Assembly: GCA_937138955.1 (NCBI GenBank)
Contig: CAKZPJ010000554.1
Coordinates: 1 to 6,198 of the forward strand
Reading direction: 5' to 3'
Origin: an uncultured Flammeovirgaceae bacterium
GTDB lineage: Bacteria; Bacteroidota; Bacteroidia; Cytophagales; Cyclobacteriaceae
DNA length: 6,198 nucleotides
Shown: in pieces, positions 1-5,740 of the stretch
Layout of the letters: each line of letters starts with the position of its first letter
Position numbering within the stretch: the stretch's first letter is position 1
Notes under the pieces: model-generated
Databases searched by the model: none
Told to the model about the DNA's origin: nothing
What the model saw: the letters and a program-made list of their open reading frames with translations, nothing else
Translations under genes and position numbers: made by a program

Positions 1-695
1 TGATCGTAAATCTGACGCTGTTTAATTATTTTTCCCCGGATTTTGTCCTGAACGAGATTAAGAATTGTAGTGTCATCGCTCAGATAAGAAATTGAATCGA
101 TCCGATAAGGTTCTTTTTCTATAATTGTATAGATAGAGGTTACTTGCCGGTCTTCTACTCGGACATCATGGTTAACTTCGCCCTCAAAGAATCCCTTGGT
201 ATGTAGATAACTTTCCATCTGCCGACGAGCAGCTTCAGCCTTGCTGCTGTCATAAACCGATAAAGGTTCGCCCCAACGCATAAATAGCGTACCCTCTTCT
301 TCTTTCTTCTCGAGCTTGGCTAGCTTTTCATTTTTTTTCCGCTCAAGCCTTTGCACTTTTCTATCTTTTCCTTTGCGCTGGGCTTTGGCAGTTTTCTGTC
401 TGTACTGTTCGCGAACTTGCTCGGCTTCTTGCTCTATTTCTCCCAGATCATAGTTTTTCTGACCCGCCTGATACAACCAGACATACGGAGCTATTGGAAG
501 AATGGGTAAACGGCTGTTGGGTTCCTGACGATAAAAATCGCTCAGTTCGCTTTCACTTACTCGTTTAGCACGCTTAATTTGCTGTTCATAAAGTAAATAT
601 TCGCCCTGATCAAGATAGCGAGTTCCTAAGCAACCAGTCGCTAGTAAACTTACTAAAAACAGAGATATGTTGTATATACTTGGTCGAGCAGTCAC
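1..695 (-). CDS. tamL: TamL-like BamA/TamA-family outer-membrane assembly lipoprotein, N-terminal part (runs off left edge)
   Basis: About 231 N-terminal residues are visible; the C-terminal beta-barrel would lie beyond base 1. The product is probably an outer-membrane BamA-superfamily protein that helps insert or export envelope proteins. Visible features: a lipoprotein signal peptide (residues 1-21) ending in lipobox L-A-T-G-C, with Cys22 as the lipidated residue; a segment with L-P-I-L-P-I-A-P-Y (63-71); a very charged, probably helical Lys/Glu/Arg stretch (about 85-134); then M-R-W-G-E-P (139-144) and an apparent first POTRA-like domain (about 140-225, including 'KGFFEGEV'). These blocks match my memory of Bacteroidota BamA/TamA homologues, and the lipid anchor is what distinguishes TamL. 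The start is GTG at 693-695: an in-frame stop lies eight codons upstream, no ATG lies between, and this start gives a clean signal peptide. The family call rests on motif memory, without an alignment. Confidence 0.8.
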   Translation of the reverse strand, partial: MTARPSIYNISLFLVSLLATGCLGTRYLDQGEYLLYEQQIKRAKRVSESELSDFYRQEPNSRLPILPIAPYVWLYQAGQKNYDLGEIEQEAEQVREQYRQKTAKAQRKGKDRKVQRLERKKNEKLAKLEKKEEEGTLFMRWGEPLSVYDSSKAEAARRQMESYLHTKGFFEGEVNHDVRVEDRQVTSIYTIIEKEPYRIDSISYLSDDTTILNLVQDKIRGKIIKQRQIYD

Positions 696-727
696 AGATT
701 GATTATAAAAAATACGTTATTACTGGT
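696..727. promoter_or_regulatory. Short divergent spacer between tamL-like gene and RNA methyltransferase
   Basis: Only 32 AT-rich bases separate the GTG start of the leftward gene from the ATG start of the rightward one. Any promoter for one gene must therefore lie in this spacer or inside the other gene's first codons. Toward the rightward gene, TATACTTG at 675-682 is one base off the Bacteroidota -7 consensus TAnnTTTG, but no TTTG sits at the expected upstream distance. No Shine-Dalgarno sequence is visible for either start. The divergent arrangement is seen directly; the promoter positions are weak inference. Confidence 0.3.
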
Positions 728-1498
728 ATGGTTCCTAAAAAAACGCTGAAACTAATAAAATCCCTTCAGCTAAAAAAATACCGATATCAAGAAAAGTTAT
801 TTTTAGTAGAAGGAGCTAAGAGTATTGTTGAGTTACTGGATTCTTCACTCAGAGTTAGAACGCTGATTAGCACATCAGTGTTCATCAATCAGCATATATC
901 ATTCATCCAAAGATATTCACCTGAGCTAGAGATCTATCAAGCTGAAGAATCTGCCATTTCATCAATAAGCTCATTCAAGAATAACAACGCGGGAATTGCA
1001 GTTGTTGAGATGCCGGCATTACAAGTACCATCAGCTTTGGTGGGCTACGCCTTAGTACTGGATAATATTCGTGATCCGGGCAATTTAGGAACAATCATTC
1101 GGATTGCCGATTGGTATGGCATTTCTACAATTATTTGCTCGCCAGAAACTACTGATGAATTTCATCCCAAAGTAATTAGTGCTAGCATGGGCTCCTTTCT
1201 CCGAGTTGTTATCTATCGGACTGAGCTAACCTCTTATTTACAGAAAGCTAAACTTCCGATTTATGGTACACTGGTTAATCAAGGCACATCTGTACACGAC
1301 TTAGATTTTGCGCCTCAAGGGTTAATTCTATTGGGAAACGAGTCAGAAGGGATAAGTGAGTTGGTCAAAGGCTACATTACAAATGCGGTATGCATTCCTC
1401 AGTTTGGTAATGCAGAATCGCTGAACGTTAGTATTGCTGCCGCTGTAATCTGCGATAATATGAAAAGAAATGCCACTCATAGGAGAGTGGCATCGTAG
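728..1498 (+). CDS. SpoU/TrmH-family RNA (ribose-2'-O) methyltransferase
   Basis: The 256-residue product is expected to transfer a methyl group from S-adenosylmethionine to a ribose 2'-OH in rRNA or tRNA. The N-terminal part (about 1-95) resembles the L30e-like substrate-binding domain, with the typical 'KLFLVEGAKSI' block at 23-33. The C-terminal SPOUT knot carries the three family motifs: motif 1 at 109-130 (D-N-I-R-D-P-G-N-L-G, with N119 and R125), motif 2 at 147-160 (P-K-V-I-S-A-S-M-G-S) and motif 3 at 203-245 (G-N-E-S-E-G with E207, then S231-L-N-V-S). All look intact, so it should be active. The exact target (23S rRNA RlmB-like site or another) cannot be told from sequence. ATG at 728 was chosen over an in-frame TTG at 680, which would overlap the divergent gene and add 16 residues unlike the family N-terminus. 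The last nine codons are built into a terminator-like hairpin. Confidence 0.93.
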   Translation: MVPKKTLKLIKSLQLKKYRYQEKLFLVEGAKSIVELLDSSLRVRTLISTSVFINQHISFIQRYSPELEIYQAEESAISSISSFKNNNAGIAVVEMPALQVPSALVGYALVLDNIRDPGNLGTIIRIADWYGISTIICSPETTDEFHPKVISASMGSFLRVVIYRTELTSYLQKAKLPIYGTLVNQGTSVHDLDFAPQGLILLGNESEGISELVKGYITNAVCIPQFGNAESLNVSIAAAVICDNMKRNATHRRVAS

Positions 1499-1505
1499 AT
1501 TTTTT
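1470..1505. terminator. Probable bidirectional intrinsic terminator inside a gene end
   Basis: Arms 1470-1478 and 1485-1493 form a perfect 9-bp stem (ATGCCACTC / GAGTGGCAT) around a 6-base loop. On the + strand, six T's follow at 1500-1505 after a short gap that holds the TAG stop of the methyltransferase (1496-1498). On the - strand the same stem is followed by T-rich TTCTTTTCA (1469-1461). It sits between two convergent genes, so it could serve both. The hairpin and T tracts are seen directly; termination is inferred. The 6-base gap before the + strand T tract makes it imperfect there. Confidence 0.7.
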
Positions 1506-1833
1506 ACAGAAGCAATATTAGTAGTAAGGCAACTAATAATACTCCCGTTCCAATATAAATTCCGCCACTAACTTGTTGTTTCAGGGCTTTTGCCTCTTTC
1601 TTTACATCACGAATCTCGTGTCTGATCTGCTGTCTTTCTACTTTAGTTGTCGCGTGCTTCTTAGCTTTTTTAAGATCTGTAATTCTTTCGGTGAGAACAT
1701 CAATCTTTGCTCTTATTTCTTTTTCAGCTAAGGCAGTGTTGCCATCGTTGGTAGGTGTGTCGGCAACTGCAACCGAAGAGAAGCAGATTAAAAAAGAGAA
1801 TGCAAAAAAGAATAAAAATGATTTGGTTTTCAT
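1504..1833 (-). CDS. Small exported or membrane-anchored coiled-coil protein of unknown function
   Basis: A 109-residue protein that I cannot assign. Residues 1-24 look like a type I signal peptide with Lys near the start, a Phe/Leu-rich core and an A-V-A site before Asp25. Cys17 is preceded by F-L-I, which is not a lipobox, so it is probably not a lipoprotein. A short Asn/Thr-rich linker follows. Residues 35-87 are a highly charged (Lys/Glu/Arg) segment with hydrophobic residues spaced as in an amphipathic helix or coiled coil. A G-G-I-Y-I-G-T-G step then leads into a Val/Leu-rich membrane helix at about 92-109, which ends the protein with no charged tail. The likely topology is a periplasmic coil held by a C-terminal inner-membrane anchor. 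It lies 89 bases downstream of the transporter gene on the same strand and may have its own promoter. The predicted domains and the isolated ATG support a real gene. Confidence 0.8.
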   Translation of the reverse strand: MKTKSFLFFFAFSFLICFSSVAVADTPTNDGNTALAEKEIRAKIDVLTERITDLKKAKKHATTKVERQQIRHEIRDVKKEAKALKQQVSGGIYIGTGVLLVALLLILLL

Positions 1834-1922
1834 AAGTAAAAAAATTAAAGGTAAAAAATATAAATTAAACTATTGTTGTATTAATATGTAGCCAACTCAG
1901 CTATGCATTAAAATGTTTAAAT
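1834..1922 (-). promoter_or_regulatory. AT-rich intergenic region upstream of the small coiled-coil gene
   Basis: This 89-base gap separates the transporter stop from the next leftward start. It is strongly AT-rich. On the leftward strand TATATTTT (about 20 bases before the ATG) is one base off the TAnnTTTG -7 consensus, with no clear -33 TTTG partner. No Shine-Dalgarno sequence is visible. It may carry the promoter of the small gene, and it contains an imperfect hairpin at 1881-1911. Confidence 0.3.
1881..1911. repeat. Imperfect inverted repeat downstream of the transporter gene
   Basis: Arms 1881-1892 (TTAATATGTAGC) and 1900-1911 (GCTATGCATTAA) flank a 7-base loop. As + strand RNA they give nine Watson-Crick pairs, two G-U pairs and one mismatch. 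Read leftward, the direction of transcription here, the stem has two mismatches, and no T tract follows. It could weakly terminate or protect the 3' end of the operon transcript, or be a protein-binding site; the stem is AT-rich and could be chance. Confidence 0.35.
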
Positions 1923-2732
1923 TTAGAGAAGGGAAGTATCACGGCTGGCCTCAGCCATCATTTCTTCTGAGAGAGTTTTACCTAAGTAGCGATCAATAAT
2001 GTAGTGAGCTAGGTATAGTAGGGGAGTAATGGCAATGGCGATAATGAACTTGTACGTGTAGTTAACAATACCCACCGCAATAACTTGCGAGATGGGCCAT
2101 CGGGTACCAGCCGGAGCTAGCAGGTAAAATGCAATGAATAGTACTAGATAACTATCAATCAATTGAGAAACTAAAGTGGAACCCGTTGCCCGCAGCCAGA
2201 TACGGTTACTGCCCGTGATACGGCGTAGCTTTTGAAACACAAAAACATCCAGCAGTTGACCCAGTAGAAACGCGACAAGAGAGCCAACAATAATTCCCAT
2301 TCCCTGACGGTAAACTTGGTTGAAAGCGAAATCAATGTTAAAAGGATTGCCTTGGGTATCTTCGCTGTTAACATCCAACCAAAAATCTGCGGGGGCTAAG
2401 TTGGTAGTAATAGAAATGGCTACGAAAGCATACGCAATAAAGCCAGCCGTTAAAAAGCTAATTTTACGAACACCGTTCTTTCCGTAGTACTCATTGATAA
2501 TATCAGTGGTGATAAACACTATTGGCCAGAGCACTACTCCAGCCGAAAGGTTGAAATCTAATATAAAATCACCTAGCAAATGCAACTGGGCGCGGGGGGT
2601 ACCTAAAGTGTCTTCCAGCGAAAATATTTTAACGCCAATTAGCTCAGCGATGATAGCATTCGTAAGAAAAATTCCGCTAAGTACAATAAATAAGTTTGAT
2701 TTCTTGCTAGAGGAGGAAGCAGTATGGGACAT
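1923..2732 (-). CDS. yhhQ: Queuosine-precursor transporter, YhhQ/VUT family
   Basis: The 269-residue inner-membrane protein belongs to the YhhQ/VUT family (Vut_1, COG1738), whose known members import queuine or preQ1-type precursors used to modify the wobble base of GUN-anticodon tRNAs. About six hydrophobic helices are visible (roughly 14-35, 64-80, 91-110, 144-166, 187-208 and 217-246). Family signatures are present: P70-I-V-F-I-T-T-D77-I-I-N-E81-Y-Y-G, the G150-S-L-V-A-F segment, and T183-G-S-T-L-V-S-Q190-L-I-D193-S near the fifth helix. The short hydrophilic stretches after helix 1 (about 38-60) and between helices 3 and 4 (about 111-140) make it somewhat longer than the E. coli protein (a little over 220 residues). 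The ATG shares one base with the rnz stop (TAATG), so translation is probably coupled to rnz. The substrate is inferred from family; vitamin-uptake annotations also exist for this family. Confidence 0.88.
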   Translation of the reverse strand: MSHTASSSSKKSNLFIVLSGIFLTNAIIAELIGVKIFSLEDTLGTPRAQLHLLGDFILDFNLSAGVVLWPIVFITTDIINEYYGKNGVRKISFLTAGFIAYAFVAISITTNLAPADFWLDVNSEDTQGNPFNIDFAFNQVYRQGMGIIVGSLVAFLLGQLLDVFVFQKLRRITGSNRIWLRATGSTLVSQLIDSYLVLFIAFYLLAPAGTRWPISQVIAVGIVNYTYKFIIAIAITPLLYLAHYIIDRYLGKTLSEEMMAEASRDTSLL

Positions 2733-3649
2733 TATTCCGGTATCGTAAAATCTTGACCTTCTATCGCTAACGATGTGTTATCAAAAACGGTTTTGGCTTC
2801 TTCCAAAAGGGGAGATAAATCGCGGTAGCGGCTAGAGAAGTGACCAATAAGTAGCGTGTCAACTTCAGCTTGTTTAGCAATTGTTGCTGCCTGTAAAGTA
2901 GTGCTGTGGTAACGCTGTTCGGCTAGTTCACGCTCTTGATCCATAAAAGTGGATTCATGGTAGAGTAGGTCTACTCCTTTTACCCACTCAGCCAGCAGTT
3001 CGAAATATCGGGTGTCCGCGCAATACGCATAACTACGACTTTTGCGGGGTGGTAAGGTATATTTTTCGTTTCGATAACGAATACTGTTGTCGGCATTTAC
3101 GACATCCTGACTATTTTTTAGCGCGATAATATCTTTTACCGAGAGATCGGCGGGCATTATGTCTTTGTTAATACGCCTAGGCTTGGGCTTTTCTCTGAAC
3201 AGAAAGCCCCAACAGGCAATCCGATGCTGTACCGGAAAAGCGGTTACCGAAAGTTGAGCATCTTCAAAAATAGTGTTCGGTTCGGTAGCGCGTAATTCCA
3301 CAAAATGGATAGGAAACCCTAATACTGCTTGCGAGGCTCGGAATTGGGCGATTAACACATCATTCAAACCTGGCGGGCCATACAGAGTAAGCGCATTTTT
3401 TCTACCTACTAAACTAAACGTATTAAGCAGACCAATAAGACCAAAGTAATGGTCGCCGTGCAAATGACTGATAAATATGTGACCAATTCGGCTCGTTCGA
3501 GCTCGGTAGCGGCTAAGTTGCATCTGACAACCTTCCCCACAGTCAATTAAAAAGTAATGAGAGCCTACGGTAAGTAGCTGACTCGTTGGGTAGCGACCAA
3601 ACGCGGGAGTTGCTGAATTAGAACCGAGTATTTTGAGTTGAAAAGACAA
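2732..3649 (-). CDS. rnz: Ribonuclease Z (tRNA 3'-processing endonuclease)
   Basis: A 305-residue metallo-beta-lactamase-fold endonuclease that cuts pre-tRNA 3' trailers to give the end ready for CCA addition; it acts in the cytoplasm as a dimer with two zinc ions. Length equals that of typical bacterial short-form enzymes (about 305-310). The N-terminal I-L-G-S-N-S-A-T-P (7-15) is diagnostic. Metal and catalytic residues are visible: H62-L-H64-G-D66-H67, H142, D212 (C-A-D-T-R), H248 (H-S-T-T) and H270 (G-H-F-S-S-R). The exosite arm region is around 152-200, with basic K-P-K-P-R-R at 154-159. The start must be TTG at 3647-3649: the only codon between it and the preceding in-frame stop is TTA, the next ATG is Met43, and the N-terminal motif needs this start. 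An AAGGA box lies 7 bases upstream. It is 3 bases after the STAS gene and overlaps the transporter start. Confidence 0.95.
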   Translation of the reverse strand: MSFQLKILGSNSATPAFGRYPTSQLLTVGSHYFLIDCGEGCQMQLSRYRARTSRIGHIFISHLHGDHYFGLIGLLNTFSLVGRKNALTLYGPPGLNDVLIAQFRASQAVLGFPIHFVELRATEPNTIFEDAQLSVTAFPVQHRIACWGFLFREKPKPRRINKDIMPADLSVKDIIALKNSQDVVNADNSIRYRNEKYTLPPRKSRSYAYCADTRYFELLAEWVKGVDLLYHESTFMDQERELAEQRYHSTTLQAATIAKQAEVDTLLIGHFSSRYRDLSPLLEEAKTVFDNTSLAIEGQDFTIPE

Positions 3650-3652
3650 TAA

Positions 3653-4051
3653 TTAATCCTTACCGTTCTCGCTTTCAGAAGCTTCGCTATTTAAATCATT
3701 CTCTAATTGATTTAGAAATACAGCATCTACCGCTTCCTGAGGAGTAGGGTAGATCGTAAGCACACTATCTAGTTGAGAGATTTTTACCAACTTTACTACA
3801 TGATCGTTTAGAGCCGAAAGCACGAAGACTCCCCCATCTTCCCGATACACCCGGTTACCCACCAGAAGGGCACTTAGTCCTGAAGAATCGGTATATTTTA
3901 CACTAGACATATCGAGAATCATATTCTGCGCTCCTTCGGCATGCATAGTAATGAGTTCTGATTTAAGTTCAGGAGCTACTGAAGCATCTAATTTTTCCTC
4001 GCTGAGTTTAACGATTGTGTATTTTTCTTGTTTATCAACTGCGTATTTCAT
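3653..4051 (-). CDS. STAS-domain anti-sigma-factor antagonist (SpoIIAA/RsbV-like)
   Basis: The 132-residue cytoplasmic protein has one STAS domain (about 3-112) and an acidic, probably flexible tail (about 114-132, rich in Asn, Glu, Ser and Asp). The core fits the family: beta strand Y11-T-I-V-K-L, L21-D-A at the start of helix 1, I45-L-D-M-S-S-V-K-Y-T-D55-S56-S57-G-L-S with the usual phosphorylated serine (S56, aligned by the D-S-S-G-L motif with Ser58 of SpoIIAA), and later L79-S-A-L. Members normally bind an anti-sigma kinase (SpoIIAB/RsbW type) when unphosphorylated and release it when phosphorylated. No partner kinase, PP2C phosphatase or sigma factor lies in this window, so the pathway is unknown. 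It is 41 bases after purC and 3 bases before rnz, probably co-transcribed with rnz and the transporter. No Shine-Dalgarno sequence is visible before its ATG. Confidence 0.9.
   Translation of the reverse strand: MKYAVDKQEKYTIVKLSEEKLDASVAPELKSELITMHAEGAQNMILDMSSVKYTDSSGLSALLVGNRVYREDGGVFVLSALNDHVVKLVKISQLDSVLTIYPTPQEAVDAVFLNQLENDLNSEASESENGKD
3657..3661 (-). promoter_or_regulatory. Shine-Dalgarno-like AAGGA before the TTG start of rnz
   Basis: On the leftward strand AAGGA lies within the last codons of the STAS gene (including part of the Lys-Asp codons before its TAA stop). It is 7 bases upstream of the TTG start of rnz. The other starts in this window have no such box, as expected for Bacteroidota, so it probably helps the ribosome use this weak start codon. 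Confidence 0.5.
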
Positions 4052-4092
4052 GGGCTAAAGCCAGATTAATGTGAATTAAATTGTAAAGTTAA
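4052..4092 (-). promoter_or_regulatory. Short spacer between purC and the STAS gene
   Basis: The 41-base gap is AT-rich near purC and ends in the 10-base palindrome GGCTTTAGCC (4053-4062) immediately before the STAS start. I see no terminator with a T tract and no good TAnnTTTG promoter, so read-through from purC into the STAS gene is plausible. The palindrome would fold with only a 2-base loop and is too short to call functional. Confidence 0.3.
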
Positions 4093-5028
4093 CTATAGGG
4101 TATTCATTATGTTTTTCTCAATTCTCTGTAGTATGTTACCAGTTTCATTTCGAACAAATTTCCGACTGACTAACTTCTCATACAGTTCAATATAGCGGTT
4201 TGAGATACTTTCTATCACTTCGTCGGTCATTTTTGGCATTTTCTGTCCCTCTTTTCCTTGAAATCCTTCTGAAATGAGCCACTGCCGTACAAATTCCTTC
4301 GATAACTGTTTTTGAGGCTCACCTTTTTCTTGTCGCTCTTCGTATCCATCGGTGTAAAAATAGCGTGAAGAGTCAGGCGTATGTACCTCATCAATCAAAT
4401 GAATTTTACCTTCAAAGGTACCGAATTCATATTTAGTATCCACCAAAATTAAACCTCTGTCCTGAGCATAACGCGATCCTGAATCAAATAATTGTCGGGT
4501 ATACACTTCCAGTTGCTCATATTCTTCTTCTGAAACAATGTTTTGCCGAATAATTTCTCCGCGCGAGATGTCTTCATCGTGCCCCTCCGGAGCCTTAGTA
4601 GCCGGAGTAATAATAGGGTCAGGAAATGGATCATTTTCCCGTAATCCTTCGGGAAGGGGTATTCCGCAAAGGGTTCGCTTCCCAGCCTGGTATTCTCGCC
4701 AGGCGTGTCCGGCTAAGTAGCCCCGAATTACCATTTCAATAGGGTAAGGGCGGCAGTGAAACCCAGCCATCACATTGGGGTCAGGAGCATCTATTACCCA
4801 GTTAGGAACTAGTTCAGAAGTAGTAGTTAGAAATTCAAAAGCAATTTGATTGAGTACTTGCCCTTTGTAGGGGATAGGCTCAGGCAGTATAATATCGAAG
4901 GCCGAGATACGGTCCGTAGTAACCATAAATAGCTTATTGCTTAGGTAGTATACGTCGCGGACTTTACCTCGGTAAAAATCCGTTTGGCCAGGAAACTGAA
5001 AGTTTGTTTCAGAAATAGTTTGGCTCAT
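4093..5028 (-). CDS. purC: Phosphoribosylaminoimidazole-succinocarboxamide synthase (SAICAR synthetase)
   Basis: This 311-residue cytoplasmic enzyme joins CAIR and aspartate using ATP to give SAICAR in de novo purine synthesis. Visible family blocks: Y19-R-G-K-V-R-D-V-Y (nucleotide-binding N-terminal region), T38-D-R-I-S-A-F-D45 , the signature E98-M-V-I-R-G-Y-L-A-G (98-107), [12 protein letters not shown] (substrate loop), V-D-T-K-Y-E-F-G and [11 protein letters not shown] near the catalytic metal site. The length matches the longer yeast ADE1-like form (about 306 residues) rather than the roughly 237-residue E. coli form. ATG at 5026-5028 was chosen because the frame continues 43 codons further to an ATG at 5157 that would overlap the divergent sugar transferase and add a stretch with no family similarity. 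A -7-like box upstream fits this start. It is the first gene of a leftward series with STAS, rnz and the transporter. Confidence 0.96.
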   Translation of the reverse strand: MSQTISETNFQFPGQTDFYRGKVRDVYYLSNKLFMVTTDRISAFDIILPEPIPYKGQVLNQIAFEFLTTTSELVPNWVIDAPDPNVMAGFHCRPYPIEMVIRGYLAGHAWREYQAGKRTLCGIPLPEGLRENDPFPDPIITPATKAPEGHDEDISRGEIIRQNIVSEEEYEQLEVYTRQLFDSGSRYAQDRGLILVDTKYEFGTFEGKIHLIDEVHTPDSSRYFYTDGYEERQEKGEPQKQLSKEFVRQWLISEGFQGKEGQKMPKMTDEVIESISNRYIELYEKLVSRKFVRNETGNILQRIEKNIMNTL

Positions 5029-5140
5029 ATAGTAGAGAAAACGAAAATTGCTATTATTGAAAAAAGGTGGCACAAATTTACGAATTATAACGATTTTGTA
5101 CGAGCTTCTGATGTTTATTGCGCTAAATAGCCTGCTATAA
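5029..5140. promoter_or_regulatory. Divergent promoter region between purC and the sugar transferase
   Basis: This 112-base AT-rich region separates the starts of purC (left) and the sugar transferase (right), and both promoters should lie here. Toward purC, a full match to the Bacteroidota -7 box is present at 5073-5080. Toward the sugar transferase, TTTG at 5095-5098 could be a -33 element, but the bases about 20 further on do not form a clear TAnnTTTG. No conserved riboswitch fold is recognisable by eye. Confidence 0.55.
5073..5080 (-). promoter_or_regulatory. Candidate -7 promoter box for purC (TAAATTTG)
   Basis: Read leftward, the sequence is TAAATTTG, an exact match to the Bacteroidota -7 consensus TAnnTTTG recognised by the primary sigma factor. 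It would start transcription near 5065-5068, giving a leader of about 40 bases before the chosen purC ATG. No good -33 TTTG is seen 19-21 bases upstream, so the call is moderate. It also argues that the longer 5157 start is not used. Confidence 0.5.
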
Positions 5141-5740
5141 ATGGAATATATTACCATAAAATATGGACTCGACTGGGTAGCGGCTTTGGTGCTACTGCTA
5201 ATATTAACCCCAATAATTGGCGGATTATTCTTGCTCTTAAAAATAGCTGGACAAGAACACCCCGTTTTTTCTCAGGCTAGGGTAGGGTATCGAGAACAGG
5301 TTTTCACACTGTATAAAATTAAAACAAAGTACCCAAATGAAGTGCTCAAACAACGGGCTTGGCTTAGTGGGTTTTGTCGATTTCTGCGTCAGTATTCTAT
5401 AGACGAGATACTTCAGCTATGGAATGTATTACAAGGAGATATGTCGTTGATTGGCCCGCGTCCGCTGTTGGTGGAGTATCTACCGCTTTACAGCGAGCAG
5501 CAAAGAAAACGGCATCAGGTGAGGCCTGGTATTACTGGCTGGGCGCAGGTACACGGTCGTAATACCCTGAATTGGGTAGATCGATTTAAGATGGATACTT
5601 GGTACGTTGATAACTTTTCCCTAAGGCTAGATATTAAAATCCTAATCCGAACTGTAGTCCATTTAATACATCCCCAAGGAGTGCGCCCGGAAGGATTAGA
5701 GGATTTTGAAAAATTTCGAGGTAATTCGGCTAATTTGTAG
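5141..5740 (+). CDS. Small monotopic sugar-phosphate transferase (WcaJ/PglC-type polyprenyl-phosphate glycosyl-1-phosphate transferase)
   Basis: The 199-residue membrane enzyme should transfer a sugar-1-phosphate from a UDP-sugar to polyprenyl phosphate, the first step of capsule, exopolysaccharide or O-antigen assembly. Residues 11-33 form the single N-terminal re-entrant hydrophobic helix, with Pro24 at the expected break. The catalytic domain follows: P41-V-F-S-Q-A-R-V-G, Arg83 and the catalytic dyad Asp88-Glu89, G99[15 protein letters not shown]128-P-G-I-T-G-W-A-Q-V, and D152-T-W-Y-V-D-N with D164-I-K-I-L. The length matches the minimal PglC-type core (about 200) without the extra N-terminal helices of WcaJ. 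Oddities: K-I-K-T replaces the common K-F-R-T-M (59-62), the loop after it is a few residues short, Leu91 replaces the Pro of D-E-L-P, and His138 replaces Asn of N-G-R-N. The sugar specificity is unknown, and no other glycan gene is in the window. Confidence 0.92.
   Translation: MEYITIKYGLDWVAALVLLLILTPIIGGLFLLLKIAGQEHPVFSQARVGYREQVFTLYKIKTKYPNEVLKQRAWLSGFCRFLRQYSIDEILQLWNVLQGDMSLIGPRPLLVEYLPLYSEQQRKRHQVRPGITGWAQVHGRNTLNWVDRFKMDTWYVDNFSLRLDIKILIRTVVHLIHPQGVRPEGLEDFEKFRGNSANL

Noticed and set aside
680..727. Upstream TTG start adding 16 residues to the RNA methyltransferase
   Set aside because: It would overlap the divergent lipoprotein gene's start, and the added residues do not resemble the family N-terminus; ATG at 728 gives the expected protein.
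1504..1833. Possible lipoprotein signal at Cys17 of the small protein
   Set aside because: The residues before Cys are F-L-I, which do not fit the lipobox requirement for a small residue at -1.
1691..1891. Rightward 66-codon open frame opposite the small coiled-coil gene
   Set aside because: It is antisense to a gene with a clear signal peptide and membrane anchor, is Lys-rich from reverse-reading Phe/Leu codons and AT-rich spacer, and shows no domain.
2171..2748. Other open frames opposite or out of frame with the transporter
   Set aside because: They are shadows of a well-supported YhhQ/VUT-family gene and show no family motifs.
4053..4062. Palindrome GGCTAAAGCC just before the STAS start
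   Set aside because: Four-base arms with a two-base spacer are expected by chance at this length; no second copy was noticed.
4449..4720. Two open frames inside purC
   Set aside because: They lie in other frames of a strongly conserved enzyme gene and have no recognisable features.
5029..5157. Forty-three-codon N-terminal extension of purC
   Set aside because: It overlaps the start of the divergent sugar transferase, has no similarity to SAICAR synthetases, and contains a good -7 promoter box; the ATG at 5028 gives the family's normal length.
5374..5562. Open frame inside the sugar transferase
   Set aside because: It lies in another frame of a gene with intact catalytic motifs.
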